From: an uncultured Eubacteriales bacterium
GTDB taxonomy: Bacteria > Bacillota > Clostridia > Peptostreptococcales > Anaerovoracaceae
Assembly: GCA_910585135.1 (NCBI GenBank)
Contig: CAJUEB010000001.1
Span: 1 to 6,016, forward strand
Length of the DNA stretch: 6,016 nucleotides
Direction of reading: 5' to 3'
The notes beneath the pieces are model-generated. The model was not told the DNA's origin and searched no databases. It saw only the letters and a list, made by a program, of their open reading frames with translations. The position numbers and the translations under genes were made by a program. Position 1 is the stretch's first letter. Every line of letters starts with the position of its first letter. Of the stretch, positions 1 through 5,890 are shown piece by piece.

Positions 1-42
1 GCAAAACAATTGAATCAGCATGCAATGAATGTTATCCTCACT
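1..42 (-). other. In-frame continuation of the Wzy-like gene after the TAG, open to the window edge
   Basis: Reading on in the same minus-strand frame after the TAG at 43-45 gives 14 sense codons, SEDNIHCMLIQLFC. Wzy and WaaL proteins normally follow their G-x-G-N segment with an N-x-H-N-x-x-L-Q-type element, so DNIHCMLIQL looks like the missing downstream part. An open run of 14 codons alone proves nothing; the residue pattern is the argument. Confidence 0.5.
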
Positions 43-954
43 CTATCTTAATGGTGATACTGTTTTAAGAGCGTCCCTCACATTTCCAATACCGACTCCC
101 ATAGGATATTTTTCTATGATATCCGGAGCATATCTCCACATATTCAGACGCCCCAATGAACCGCCATCACTCCCCAAGGTTACAAACCGGGCTAAAATAA
201 CGTCAAAGATTTCCACTTGTATTTGCAAGACAGTCATTACAGCTATTATCGCTAAAAAGAACCCCAGGATAATCCTTATTTTATGTTTGGCATCATAGGC
301 AGACGTCATAATAAAAAACACAAACGAAAAGATATTTAAAAGGATTCCCGCCCTGCTTCCTACAAGGACTGCATATACAGTACAAAGCGCAAGAAAAACC
401 CACCTCTTATTGCTCTTGTACATCGGGATAGCAAGGATCGCAAGCCATGTTGCATCTATGTTGACGCCTCCGCCTGTCAGGGTAGATATATGGGGATGCG
501 CCATTTTGAATATATGATGAACATAATCGATAATCGCATCGATTTGCACAACAACATTTATGTATGAAATGATTAAGAAAAGTATGCTCACACGCTTAAA
601 TATGAGCAACCAGTCTTCTTCACCGAAATTGATTCCTAATGTCCTGAACATTGTAAGAAATATCACAATGCCGACAATATAATTCACGATCCTTTGATCG
701 ATTCCCCACTTTGAGATATTAAATACTGAAACCAACAGCATATACCCTGCAAAAGCCAGCAATACCTTTGATGGAAACAATAGCCGCCGCCTTGTTATCA
801 GCATACATCCCATGATAACTATGAAACAATAAAAAATGCCAGATAAAGCTACCCCGCCTGCCTCGCGGATCATCGAGAACAAAATGAAAAGCGAAAATGA
901 CCATGATAGCAGTCTTTCATTGTTTATTGTTGCTTTCTTTCCAATAACAATCAC
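43..954 (-). CDS. Wzy/O-antigen-ligase-like membrane protein, apparently cut short by an in-frame TAG
   Basis: The protein is very hydrophobic, with about eight or nine likely membrane segments (roughly 15-30, 35-54, 63-79, 88-105, 117-136, 166-178, 184-197, 201-218 and 226-246). GSRAG at 199-203 and the late GRLNMWRYAPDIIEKYPMGVGIGN (268-291) are typical of the Wzy polymerase and WaaL ligase families, which join lipid-linked repeat units outside the membrane. Family members are usually 380-450 residues; here the frame stops at TAG after 303, directly after the G-x-G-x-G-N motif and before the usual HN-x-x-LQ element and last helices. The same frame continues past the TAG as SEDNIHCMLIQLFC to the window edge, resembling the missing part. 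The GTG start has only a weak GGGA 6 nt upstream and lies 28 nt behind the glycosyltransferase stop. It may be a pseudogene; the family call is good, the exact role (polymerase or ligase) is not decided. Confidence 0.8.
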   Translation of the reverse strand: MIVIGKKATINNERLLSWSFSLFILFSMIREAGGVALSGIFYCFIVIMGCMLITRRRLLFPSKVLLAFAGYMLLVSVFNISKWGIDQRIVNYIVGIVIFLTMFRTLGINFGEEDWLLIFKRVSILFLIISYINVVVQIDAIIDYVHHIFKMAHPHISTLTGGGVNIDATWLAILAIPMYKSNKRWVFLALCTVYAVLVGSRAGILLNIFSFVFFIMTSAYDAKHKIRIILGFFLAIIAVMTVLQIQVEIFDVILARFVTLGSDGGSLGRLNMWRYAPDIIEKYPMGVGIGNVRDALKTVSPLR

Positions 955-982
955 TTTATTATCCCAAAATGCAATAAATGCT

Positions 983-1960
983 TTACTTCTTCAATAACTT
1001 CCATATCCGCAAAAAGATTTTCCTCCCTAAAAGCGACAGCAGTGACGCAATGCGCGCTTTCGGCCTGCCATTCGGATTGAAAAGAACCCCAAGCCTCAAT
1101 CCCCTGATTTTTTCCCAAGCGATTGCTGTTAATTGTACGTCATTTGCAACATCAGCACCCATCAACGCATGAAAATACATACTGAGGCACCTGCAATCAG
1201 CATCCTTTTTTAATTGCGGGCAATCACGAACAATTTCGTCGCGCTGCGATTCAACCATAAAAATGCCATCCCAATAACGTTTGCTGTTATTTGTGCTATG
1301 CAAAATGCTGCCTTCCCGCTGGAGATAAAAATATAAATGCTCCCCTACATAAACTACTTTTTGGCTTTTTAAAAAAATCTTATATGTTGTCCCGATATCC
1401 TCATAGGCATATCCCGCCGGATATCTCACTTCCATGAATAAATCTGCACGATACATTTTTGCACAAGCAGAAGCATCATACAAATCCTGCGTAAGCATTA
1501 TCGATAAAGCTTCTTCTGCCGTCATCAATAAAGTGCCATCATAATCCCTGAGCGGTCGCTTTAAGGTCCTTATATTTCCATTGGCATCCAGGGTTACATA
1601 TGATTCCGCACAAATTGAAAGATCCGCATTGCCGCTAATGATTGCCGCATATAATTTTTCGATGTAATCTTTGGCAACAAAATCGTCGCTATCGACAAAA
1701 GTTACATATTCACCCTGCATCACATCCAGCCCGGCATTCCTTGCATCTGACAGCCCCCCATTTTCTTTGTGTATGACCCTGATCCTGGGATCAAATAAAG
1801 CAGCTTCATCACACATTTTACCGGAAGCATCCGTTGAACCGTCATCGATTAATATAATTTCAATTTCCCGGTATGTTTGACTGCATATGCTGTCAATGCA
1901 CCGCCGTATATATCTTTCAACATTATAAACAGGAATAATGACTGTTATTAATTGGCTCAC
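983..1960 (-). CDS. Family 2 (GT-A fold) glycosyltransferase
   Basis: This enzyme would transfer a sugar from a nucleotide donor to the growing lipid-linked glycan on the cytoplasmic side. The 325 residues open with TVIIPVYNVERYI (6-18), followed by DDGSTD (39-44), NGGLSDARNAG (67-77) and the metal-binding FVDSDDF (88-94), the standard order of GT2 proteins. A later YEDIGT (186-191) holds an acidic pair placed where the catalytic base usually lies, and YFYLQREGSI (210-219) is typical of polysaccharide-cluster members. The C-terminus (about 299-325) is basic and amphipathic and could lie on the membrane. The GTG start overlaps the PHP stop as GTGA and has AAGGA upstream, so the two are co-translated. 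Donor and linkage cannot be predicted. Confidence 0.93.
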   Translation of the reverse strand: MSQLITVIIPVYNVERYIRRCIDSICSQTYREIEIILIDDGSTDASGKMCDEAALFDPRIRVIHKENGGLSDARNAGLDVMQGEYVTFVDSDDFVAKDYIEKLYAAIISGNADLSICAESYVTLDANGNIRTLKRPLRDYDGTLLMTAEEALSIMLTQDLYDASACAKMYRADLFMEVRYPAGYAYEDIGTTYKIFLKSQKVVYVGEHLYFYLQREGSILHSTNNSKRYWDGIFMVESQRDEIVRDCPQLKKDADCRCLSMYFHALMGADVANDVQLTAIAWEKIRGLRLGVLFNPNGRPKARIASLLSLLGRKIFLRIWKLLKK

Positions 1961-2703
1961 ATTTTAATCCTTTTCATAAATTTTTCTTTCATATGGTTCA
2001 GCCCTCTTTTCCGTGGCATCTTTATCACGCGAACAAACTTCGTCATAGTATGCGAAAGTTTAATGCATTGCTTTTGATGCAGGCATGACCCAGACAAGGC
2101 CTTTATAAATTTTTCAGGGCTTTCCACGTCATGCATATCATGTTCAAGATAGTTCCTTCCGATTTCGATCCCCGTATGGGCGTCGGAGCCTACCGTTTTT
2201 TGCAAGCGATATTTCTCGGCAATCCTGGATTGTTCCTTCGAAAAAGAAGGATCAATGTTTCTTCCATTATGGCTTTCAATACATGTTACTGAACCTAAAA
2301 TTTTTTGAAGACCATGCTCTTTCAGAACCGTTTTCTCACGTTTCTTATCATAGGGATGCGGGATATACAGTAACCCGCCCTGCTTTCGTATTTCTCGTGC
2401 TGTATCCTCTACCGTAAGATTACCGCTGATATTTTCATTCAAAAAAAGCCCAATGACCTCCCCTGAATCTGTCATGATTTCTTCGCCAATAATGACCTGT
2501 ATTTTGCTGCCATGTTCCTTACAGTATTTCTTGAATGCCATCGCACCATCAATCGTATTATGGTCTGTTATGGCAATCTGATCAATTCCATGGATCCGGC
2601 ATAGCCAGTACAGCACGGGCAGGCTGAGCATGCTATCGTGGGAATATCTGGTATGTACATGAAGTTCCAGTTTATGACTGCCCTTCTTTTTCTTAAAACG
2701 CAT
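1957..2703 (-). CDS. PHP-domain metal-dependent phosphoesterase
   Basis: PHP domains are trinuclear-metal hydrolases that cleave phosphate esters; single-domain members include histidinol phosphatase and the nucleotide phosphatase YciV/TrpH (RNase AM). Counting from the chosen start, the 248-residue protein has H15-V-H17 and D23 in ELHVHTRYSHDS, TDHN at 46-49, GEE at 73-75, H116 in IPHP, ESHN at 143-146 and D174-A-H176. All the metal-ligand motifs of the family are therefore present. The segment GEEIMTDSGEVIGLFL resembles the YciV/TrpH group more than CpsB-type tyrosine phosphatases. The C-terminal 35 residues are strongly basic. I chose the ATG at 2703, which overlaps the phosphoribosyltransferase by 11 nt and has AGAG just upstream; the in-frame ATG at 2760 would overlap it by 68 nt without such a site. 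Its substrate is unknown; the upstream neighbour suggests a phosphoribosyl or nucleotide-like one. Confidence 0.87.
   Translation of the reverse strand: MRFKKKKGSHKLELHVHTRYSHDSMLSLPVLYWLCRIHGIDQIAITDHNTIDGAMAFKKYCKEHGSKIQVIIGEEIMTDSGEVIGLFLNENISGNLTVEDTAREIRKQGGLLYIPHPYDKKREKTVLKEHGLQKILGSVTCIESHNGRNIDPSFSKEQSRIAEKYRLQKTVGSDAHTGIEIGRNYLEHDMHDVESPEKFIKALSGSCLHQKQCIKLSHTMTKFVRVIKMPRKRGLNHMKEKFMKRIKM
1968..1972 (-). promoter_or_regulatory. Ribosome binding site supporting the GTG start of the glycosyltransferase
   Basis: AAGGA on the minus strand, 7 nt before the GTG at 1958-1960 and inside the end of the PHP gene. The nearby ATG at 1960-1962 is out of frame with the glycosyltransferase, being the last sense codon of the PHP gene, so the GTG is the real start. 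Confidence 0.75.
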
Positions 2704-3331
2704 TGTTCTCTTTTGCTTCTTTATAAATTCGCATGAATTTCGAATGCTCTTTATGGTCATTGGCCCATGGCCCCATTACTATCATATTGTCAAAAATATG
2801 ATAGTCCACATTTACGGTATCCTTGCTCCCATCAAAGACCGACAACGCAGCAGTCATTATTTTGGCGGAAGGATAGTGCTTTTGCAATGTATGAAAACAC
2901 TGGAGCATTGTGTTGCCCGTATCAACAGCATCATCAACCAGCAGGATTGAACCAATGCCTTCATGCTCTGCATCATGAAATTCATATGAGATTGTCCTGC
3001 AATTCCTAATTGCATGACCCCCACTGCATTGCTCCCTTTTGCGAAGCCATATTTTTAATTTGCTTGGCAATACTTGGAGGACTGGGTGCAACAATTTTTT
3101 TAATTGGGTTCCGCTTCGTTGCGCCCGTATTTCTTTTAACGGCACATCATAATGCTCCGCCATTATTTTCCCGATTAGATAAGCGCCAGAAGCAACAAAT
3201 ACTACCAGATCCGGTTTTTCTCCAACTTCCTCAATTAATTGCAATGCCATTCCTCTGACATCGGATAAATTAACTGTTTTAACGTCCGCTATGTGTTCCA
3301 TTTTAGGTCCATACCATTTATGCTGCTTCAT
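2693..3331 (-). CDS. Phosphoribosyltransferase-fold protein of the polysaccharide operon
   Basis: Residues 128-142 hold the PRPP-binding signature of type I phosphoribosyltransferases: a hydrophobic strand ending in VDD (132-134), then DTGNT (137-141) as the 5'-phosphate loop. VVFVASGAYLIGKIMA (43-58) resembles the first nucleotide-binding segment of this fold. The basic middle (about 70-110) matches no salvage enzyme I know, and the C-terminus ends with GPWANDHKEHSKFMRIYKEA. At 212 residues it is somewhat longer than typical hypoxanthine or xanthine phosphoribosyltransferases, and I cannot assign a base substrate. The ATG overlaps the previous gene's stop (TAATG) with no ribosome binding site of its own, so translation is probably coupled. 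A second ATG at codon 11 is possible. Its place between a polysaccharide initiator and a phosphoesterase suggests a role in glycan synthesis, perhaps phosphoribosyl transfer, rather than purine salvage; that is inference. Confidence 0.85.
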   Translation of the reverse strand: MKQHKWYGPKMEHIADVKTVNLSDVRGMALQLIEEVGEKPDLVVFVASGAYLIGKIMAEHYDVPLKEIRAQRSGTQLKKLLHPVLQVLPSKLKIWLRKREQCSGGHAIRNCRTISYEFHDAEHEGIGSILLVDDAVDTGNTMLQCFHTLQKHYPSAKIMTAALSVFDGSKDTVNVDYHIFDNMIVMGPWANDHKEHSKFMRIYKEAKENNAF

Positions 3332-4125
3332 TACATCGCGCCATTTTTTTTCACGACGGAAACGACTGTCTGCGCCAATATCTTCATGTCGAGCACAGGC
3401 GACATGTTTTCTATGTAATGCAGTTCCATTTTCTGGCGCTCGCCACGTCCATATGTACTGTCATTTCTGGCGTACGCCTGCCAGTAACCCGTAAGCCCCG
3501 GTTTGATTGAAGTGATCTGCTTTCGCTCATCTTCGGAATAATACTTCTCCAATTCATCCGCAAGCAACGGCCTTGGCCCTATCACCGACATATCCCTTTT
3601 TAAGCATATATTGATCAGAATCTGCGGGAGCTCATCGAGCGACATGCGGCGCAGCTTTGCGCCGAAGCACTTGCTGCCATCGCCCGGTTTTTTATACCCC
3701 AAAAGCCTCGGGTCGTCTTTTAATTTGTACTCTTTCTTGTATTCCGCAAGCTGTTCATCTGTCAGCATCGCCTCCAGGTTGTCTGCACCCTTTACCATGG
3801 AACGGAACTTCCATACAGAAATTTCTTTCCCATCTTTGCCGATGCGCTTTTGAATATAAAAAGGATTGCCGAAATCCTTGCTCATGATGATCAGCATGAT
3901 AACCAAGATGGGAATAATCAAAATTATGCTTACGCAAAGAGAGAACAAAAAATCGAAGCATTGTTTCGCAGCATGGTAACCCCTCACCGCCTGCCTCGTT
4001 TGTCCATATGCTCTATAAGAACCCCCCGCTGGGCAGTCTGCTGCTTTTCCTGTCACGCTATGAAGCATCACATCCTCATACATTATCCTATTTTCTTTTT
4101 TCGCCTGATCCGTGAGTAGTTCCAC
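3331..4125 (-). CDS. Polyprenyl-phosphate sugar phosphotransferase, initiator of surface-polysaccharide synthesis
   Basis: The protein belongs to the monotopic phosphoglycosyl transferases (bacterial sugar transferase family, as in PglC and the catalytic domain of WcaJ/WbaP). These transfer a sugar 1-phosphate from a UDP-sugar to undecaprenyl phosphate at the inner face of the membrane, starting a repeat unit. The 264 residues show a non-membrane N-terminus (1-52), one hydrophobic re-entrant helix (about 54-81, with P72), QKRIGKDGK at 92-100, WKFRSM at 105-110, the catalytic D164-E165 dyad in LRRMSLDELPQI, GPRPL at 183-187 and PGLTGYWQ at 209-216. It lacks the extra transmembrane domain of full-length WcaJ, so it is the short form. 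The start is a GTG with AGGAG 7 nt upstream. It is the first gene after the sigma-A promoter, and its TAA overlaps the next gene's ATG as TAATG. The sugar cannot be read from the sequence. Confidence 0.93.
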   Translation of the reverse strand: MELLTDQAKKENRIMYEDVMLHSVTGKAADCPAGGSYRAYGQTRQAVRGYHAAKQCFDFLFSLCVSIILIIPILVIMLIIMSKDFGNPFYIQKRIGKDGKEISVWKFRSMVKGADNLEAMLTDEQLAEYKKEYKLKDDPRLLGYKKPGDGSKCFGAKLRRMSLDELPQILINICLKRDMSVIGPRPLLADELEKYYSEDERKQITSIKPGLTGYWQAYARNDSTYGRGERQKMELHYIENMSPVLDMKILAQTVVSVVKKNGAM

Positions 4126-4132
4126 GATTTAA

Positions 4133-4137
4133 CTCCT
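4133..4137 (-). promoter_or_regulatory. Ribosome binding site fixing a GTG start
   Basis: AGGAG on the minus strand, 7 nt upstream of the GTG at 4123-4125. It supports the GTG over the internal ATG at codon 15, which has no comparable site. Confidence 0.8.
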
Positions 4138-4162
4138 AATGTCATGTCTGTATAACGTAATG

Positions 4163-4192
4163 TAACTCACGTTGCATATGCAATGTGAGTTA
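4163..4192. promoter_or_regulatory. 30-nt near-perfect palindrome in the operon leader
   Basis: The plus strand reads TAACTCACGTTGCAT followed by ATGCAATGTGAGTTA. The two 15-base halves are reverse complements except at one position (G4171 against T4184). It lies downstream of the predicted transcription start and 38 bases before the GTG of the first gene. As DNA it could be an operator for a dimeric regulator; as RNA it gives an 8-bp plus 4-bp stem broken by one A-C mismatch and capped by AUAU. No U-tract follows, so it is not a simple terminator. Confidence 0.7.
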
Positions 4193-4243
4193 TGCGGTAA
4201 TCCATAGAATATTTCATAATAAGCAAATTTTCTTCGTTTATAT

Positions 4244-4272
4244 AGTATAACTTTTCCGATAGGAATTTTCAA
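4244..4272 (-). promoter_or_regulatory. Sigma-A promoter of the polysaccharide operon
   Basis: On the minus strand the -35 box TTGAAA (4267-4272) and the -10 box TATACT (4244-4249) are separated by the optimal 17 bp, matching five of six consensus positions each in an AT-rich setting. Transcription would begin near 4237, giving an untranslated leader of about 110 nt before the sugar transferase. It is by far the best promoter in the window and is in the right place to drive the five-gene operon to its left. Confidence 0.8.
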
Positions 4273-4425
4273 TATGTTTTTACCCTTACCGGGCATTTGC
4301 TTGATCGAAACCTAAGCACTATTAAAAAACAAAAAGATATTTCTATCAGTTACGTATATGCATCAATTAGTTTTACTAACTTACTGGTTTTAAAAAATTT
4401 CCCCTTCTGATTTTATTTTTGTGGC

Positions 4426-4469
4426 AGTTTCACCGTTCGAGCAAATTTTAGAGCTAAAACGGTGAAACT
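4426..4469. repeat. Perfect 12-bp inverted repeat downstream of ahcY
   Basis: The arms AGTTTCACCGTT (4426-4437) and AACGGTGAAACT (4458-4469) are exact reverse complements around a 20-nt spacer, which can add a 3-bp inner stem (AGC/GCT). It lies about 70 bases past the ahcY stop, where a terminator would be expected. Neither strand has a U-tract after the stem: the minus strand continues GCCACAAAAATAAAA and the plus strand CGTATACAAAG. It may be an mRNA 3'-end stabilising hairpin, a non-canonical terminator or a protein-binding dyad. Confidence 0.7.
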
Positions 4470-4538
4470 CGTATACAAAGAAAGCATCAAACTGCTCCCC
4501 GCTAAAAACTGTTTGCACCAACCACCCGCATCCTTGCC

Positions 4539-5789
4539 TTACAGCTGCCAGCTATCCAGATAATTTTTCTGATCTTCTGTCAGCGTATCGATTTCAATGC
4601 CCCAGGCAGCAAGCCGTCTGCGTGAAATCACATCGTCGATTTCATCGGATACGTCGATCACTTTGTTCGCAAGTTTTCCATGGTTCTCCTTAATGTACAT
4701 CGCCGATAATGCCTGTACCGCAAAGCTCAAATCCATGATCTCCGCCGGATGGCCATCTGCCGCCGCGATATTCGCCAGCTTGCCTTCGCCGATGACGTTG
4801 ACCATCCTCCCGTTTTCCAGCGTATAGCCAGTAATATTTGCGCGGGTTTCCTTCGAAGAAACAGCCGCTGCTTCCAGGCCTGCCATATCGATTTCTACAT
4901 TGAAATGACCGGCATTGGCCAAAATAGCCCGATCCTTCATTTTCAGCATATGGTCCACCGTGATCGTATGCTTGCAACCCGTCGCCGTAACGAAAATATC
5001 ACCATAAGGAGCAGCCTGATCCATCTTCATCACATCGTAGCCATCCATCTTCGCTTCCATCGCCTTAACCGGGTCGATTTCCGTGACGATGACCTTTGCA
5101 CCCAACGCAGAAGCCCGCATCGCGATCCCCCGGCTGCACCATCCATAACCCACGACCACAACGGTTTTAGATGCTACGATCAGGTTTGTATTTCTCATGA
5201 TGCTGTCCCAGACCGACTGGCCCGTGCCATACCTGTTATCGAAGAGATGCTTGCACTTGGCGTCGTTGACAGCCACCATCGGGAATTTCAACACGCCTTC
5301 ACGTTCCATAGCCTTGAGCCTGATTACGCCCGTCGTCGTCTCTTCGCAGCCGCCCATGACCGCCTCTGCCAAATCCGGCCTTTTGTTATGCAGCATTTCC
5401 ACTAAATCACCGCCGTCATCTATAATGATATGCGGCTTGTGTTCGAGACACATTTCGATATGCTTTGTATATTCCTCATCGGTCGCGCCGTGATATGCAA
5501 ATACCGCAAGGCCTGCGTCCGCCAAGGCCGCTGCCACGTCATCCTGTGTCGAAAGCGTATTGCTGCCGGTTACGGACATCTGTGCGCCCCCTGCTGCCAG
5601 CACCAGGCAAAGGTACGCTGTTTTCGCCTCTAAATGCACCGACAAACTGATCCGAAGTCCGGCAAACGGTTTTTCCTTCTTAAAATCCTCTTCCAATCCT
5701 GAAAGCAAAGGCATATTATTCTTGACCCATTCGATCTTCTGATGACCCGACGGCGCTAAACCAATGTCCCTTACATCGTAATTTTTCAT
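4539..5789 (-). CDS. ahcY: S-adenosylhomocysteine hydrolase (adenosylhomocysteinase), short Thermotoga/archaeal type
   Basis: This cytosolic NAD-dependent enzyme splits S-adenosylhomocysteine into adenosine and homocysteine, removing the product inhibitor of methyltransferases. The 416-residue protein carries the family landmarks: H52 in VHLEAKTAYL, STQDD at 80-84, DDGGD at 124-128, EETTTG at 149-154, NDAKCKHLFDN at 175-185 (K180 and D184 match human K186 and D190), the NAD-binding GYGWCSRG at 214-221, NAGHF at 292-296 and DGHPAE at 345-350. The GWC(G/S)RG form of the NAD loop and the end at LDSWQL, without the usual KPDHYRY tail, place it in the short class of Thermotoga and archaea. I chose the ATG at 5789 because AAGGAG lies 8 nt before it; the frame stays open 15 codons further upstream, but the protein then loses its normal N-terminus. 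An S-inosylhomocysteine hydrolase, known in Methanocaldococcus in this same class, is an alternative. It is richer in G+C than the polysaccharide genes after it. Confidence 0.95.
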   Translation of the reverse strand: MKNYDVRDIGLAPSGHQKIEWVKNNMPLLSGLEEDFKKEKPFAGLRISLSVHLEAKTAYLCLVLAAGGAQMSVTGSNTLSTQDDVAAALADAGLAVFAYHGATDEEYTKHIEMCLEHKPHIIIDDGGDLVEMLHNKRPDLAEAVMGGCEETTTGVIRLKAMEREGVLKFPMVAVNDAKCKHLFDNRYGTGQSVWDSIMRNTNLIVASKTVVVVGYGWCSRGIAMRASALGAKVIVTEIDPVKAMEAKMDGYDVMKMDQAAPYGDIFVTATGCKHTITVDHMLKMKDRAILANAGHFNVEIDMAGLEAAAVSSKETRANITGYTLENGRMVNVIGEGKLANIAAADGHPAEIMDLSFAVQALSAMYIKENHGKLANKVIDVSDEIDDVISRRRLAAWGIEIDTLTEDQKNYLDSWQL

Positions 5790-5797
5790 CGCTTTTT

Positions 5798-5803
5798 CTC
5801 CTT
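5798..5803 (-). promoter_or_regulatory. Ribosome binding site fixing the ahcY start
   Basis: AAGGAG on the minus strand, 8 nt upstream of the ATG at 5787-5789. It favours this ATG over the in-frame ATG 45 bases further upstream, which would place this site inside the coding sequence. Confidence 0.85.
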
Positions 5804-5846
5804 CCAGTTCTCCCGCTAAAACCACAACATACAAATTTAATGCTTC

Positions 5847-5875
5847 ACTACACTCTAAACTCGCATCCTGATCAA
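5847..5875 (-). promoter_or_regulatory. Possible weak sigma-A promoter for ahcY
   Basis: On the minus strand TTGATC (5870-5875) and TGTAGT (5847-5852) are separated by exactly 17 bp. Each matches the sigma-A consensus at four of six positions. They lie about 60 bases upstream of the ahcY start and overlap the hairpin behind glmS. The boxes are weak and such matches occur by chance, so this is only a candidate. Confidence 0.22.
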
Positions 5876-5890
5876 AACGCCTAGCGTTTC
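5874..5890 (-). terminator. Small hairpin downstream of glmS, possible weak terminator
   Basis: On the minus strand AAACGC, a three-base TAG loop and GCGTTT form a 6-bp stem, or 7 bp with a G-U pair. The run of T lies mostly inside the stem rather than after it, and GATCAGG follows. It lies about 75 bases past the glmS stop, a reasonable place for a terminator, but the U-tract is too short to be convincing. Partial read-through into ahcY is possible. Confidence 0.25.

Larger units (their letters stand above)
4126..4538. other. AT-rich intergenic region between ahcY and the polysaccharide operon
   Basis: These 413 bases contain no convincing protein gene on either strand. In minus-strand order they hold the tail after the ahcY stop, a perfect 12-bp inverted repeat (4426-4469), a T-rich stretch (TTTTTGTTTTTT at about 4323-4334) behind a tiny GATA-GAAA-TATC stem, a strong sigma-A promoter (4244-4272), a leader with a 30-nt palindrome (4163-4192) and the AGGAG site of the sugar transferase. 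No clear intrinsic terminator for ahcY is present. Confidence 0.8.

Noticed and set aside
2704..2760. Upstream in-frame ATG that would extend the PHP protein by 19 residues.
   Set aside because: It would overlap the phosphoribosyltransferase by 68 nt with no ribosome binding site; the ATG at 2703 has AGAG upstream and the compact overlap typical of this operon.
2744..3494. Several plus-strand open frames of 67-82 codons opposite the phosphoribosyltransferase and sugar transferase genes.
   Set aside because: They are antisense to genes with clear family motifs, lack ribosome binding sites and have no recognisable domain.
43..4125. Defence or mobile-element system in the operon, suggested by the PHP and phosphoribosyltransferase domains.
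   Set aside because: The neighbours (initiating phosphoglycosyl transferase, GT2, Wzy-like protein) and the overlapping gene order point to polysaccharide synthesis; there is no nuclease, transposase, integrase or terminal repeat.
4322..4347. Minus-strand GATA-GAAA-TATC followed by TTTTTGTTTTTT as an intrinsic terminator for ahcY.
   Set aside because: The stem has only four pairs, three of them A-T, and lies about 190 bases past the ahcY stop; the U-tract alone is not enough.
4445..4457. Plus-strand TTTTAGAGCTA resembles the start of a Streptococcus-type II CRISPR repeat or tracrRNA partner.
   Set aside because: It occurs once, within the spacer of the inverted repeat, with no repeat-spacer array and no cas genes around it. 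The match is short and AT-rich.
4749..5405. Long plus-strand open frame of 218 codons opposite ahcY.
   Set aside because: It lies wholly antisense to a strongly conserved gene, has no recognisable motif and is rich in His, Arg and Ile as expected from a reversed coding strand.
5790..5834. Upstream in-frame ATG extending AhcY by 15 residues.
   Set aside because: The extension encodes the AAGGAG ribosome binding site and adds residues not typical of the family before the normal N-terminus MKNYDVRDIG.
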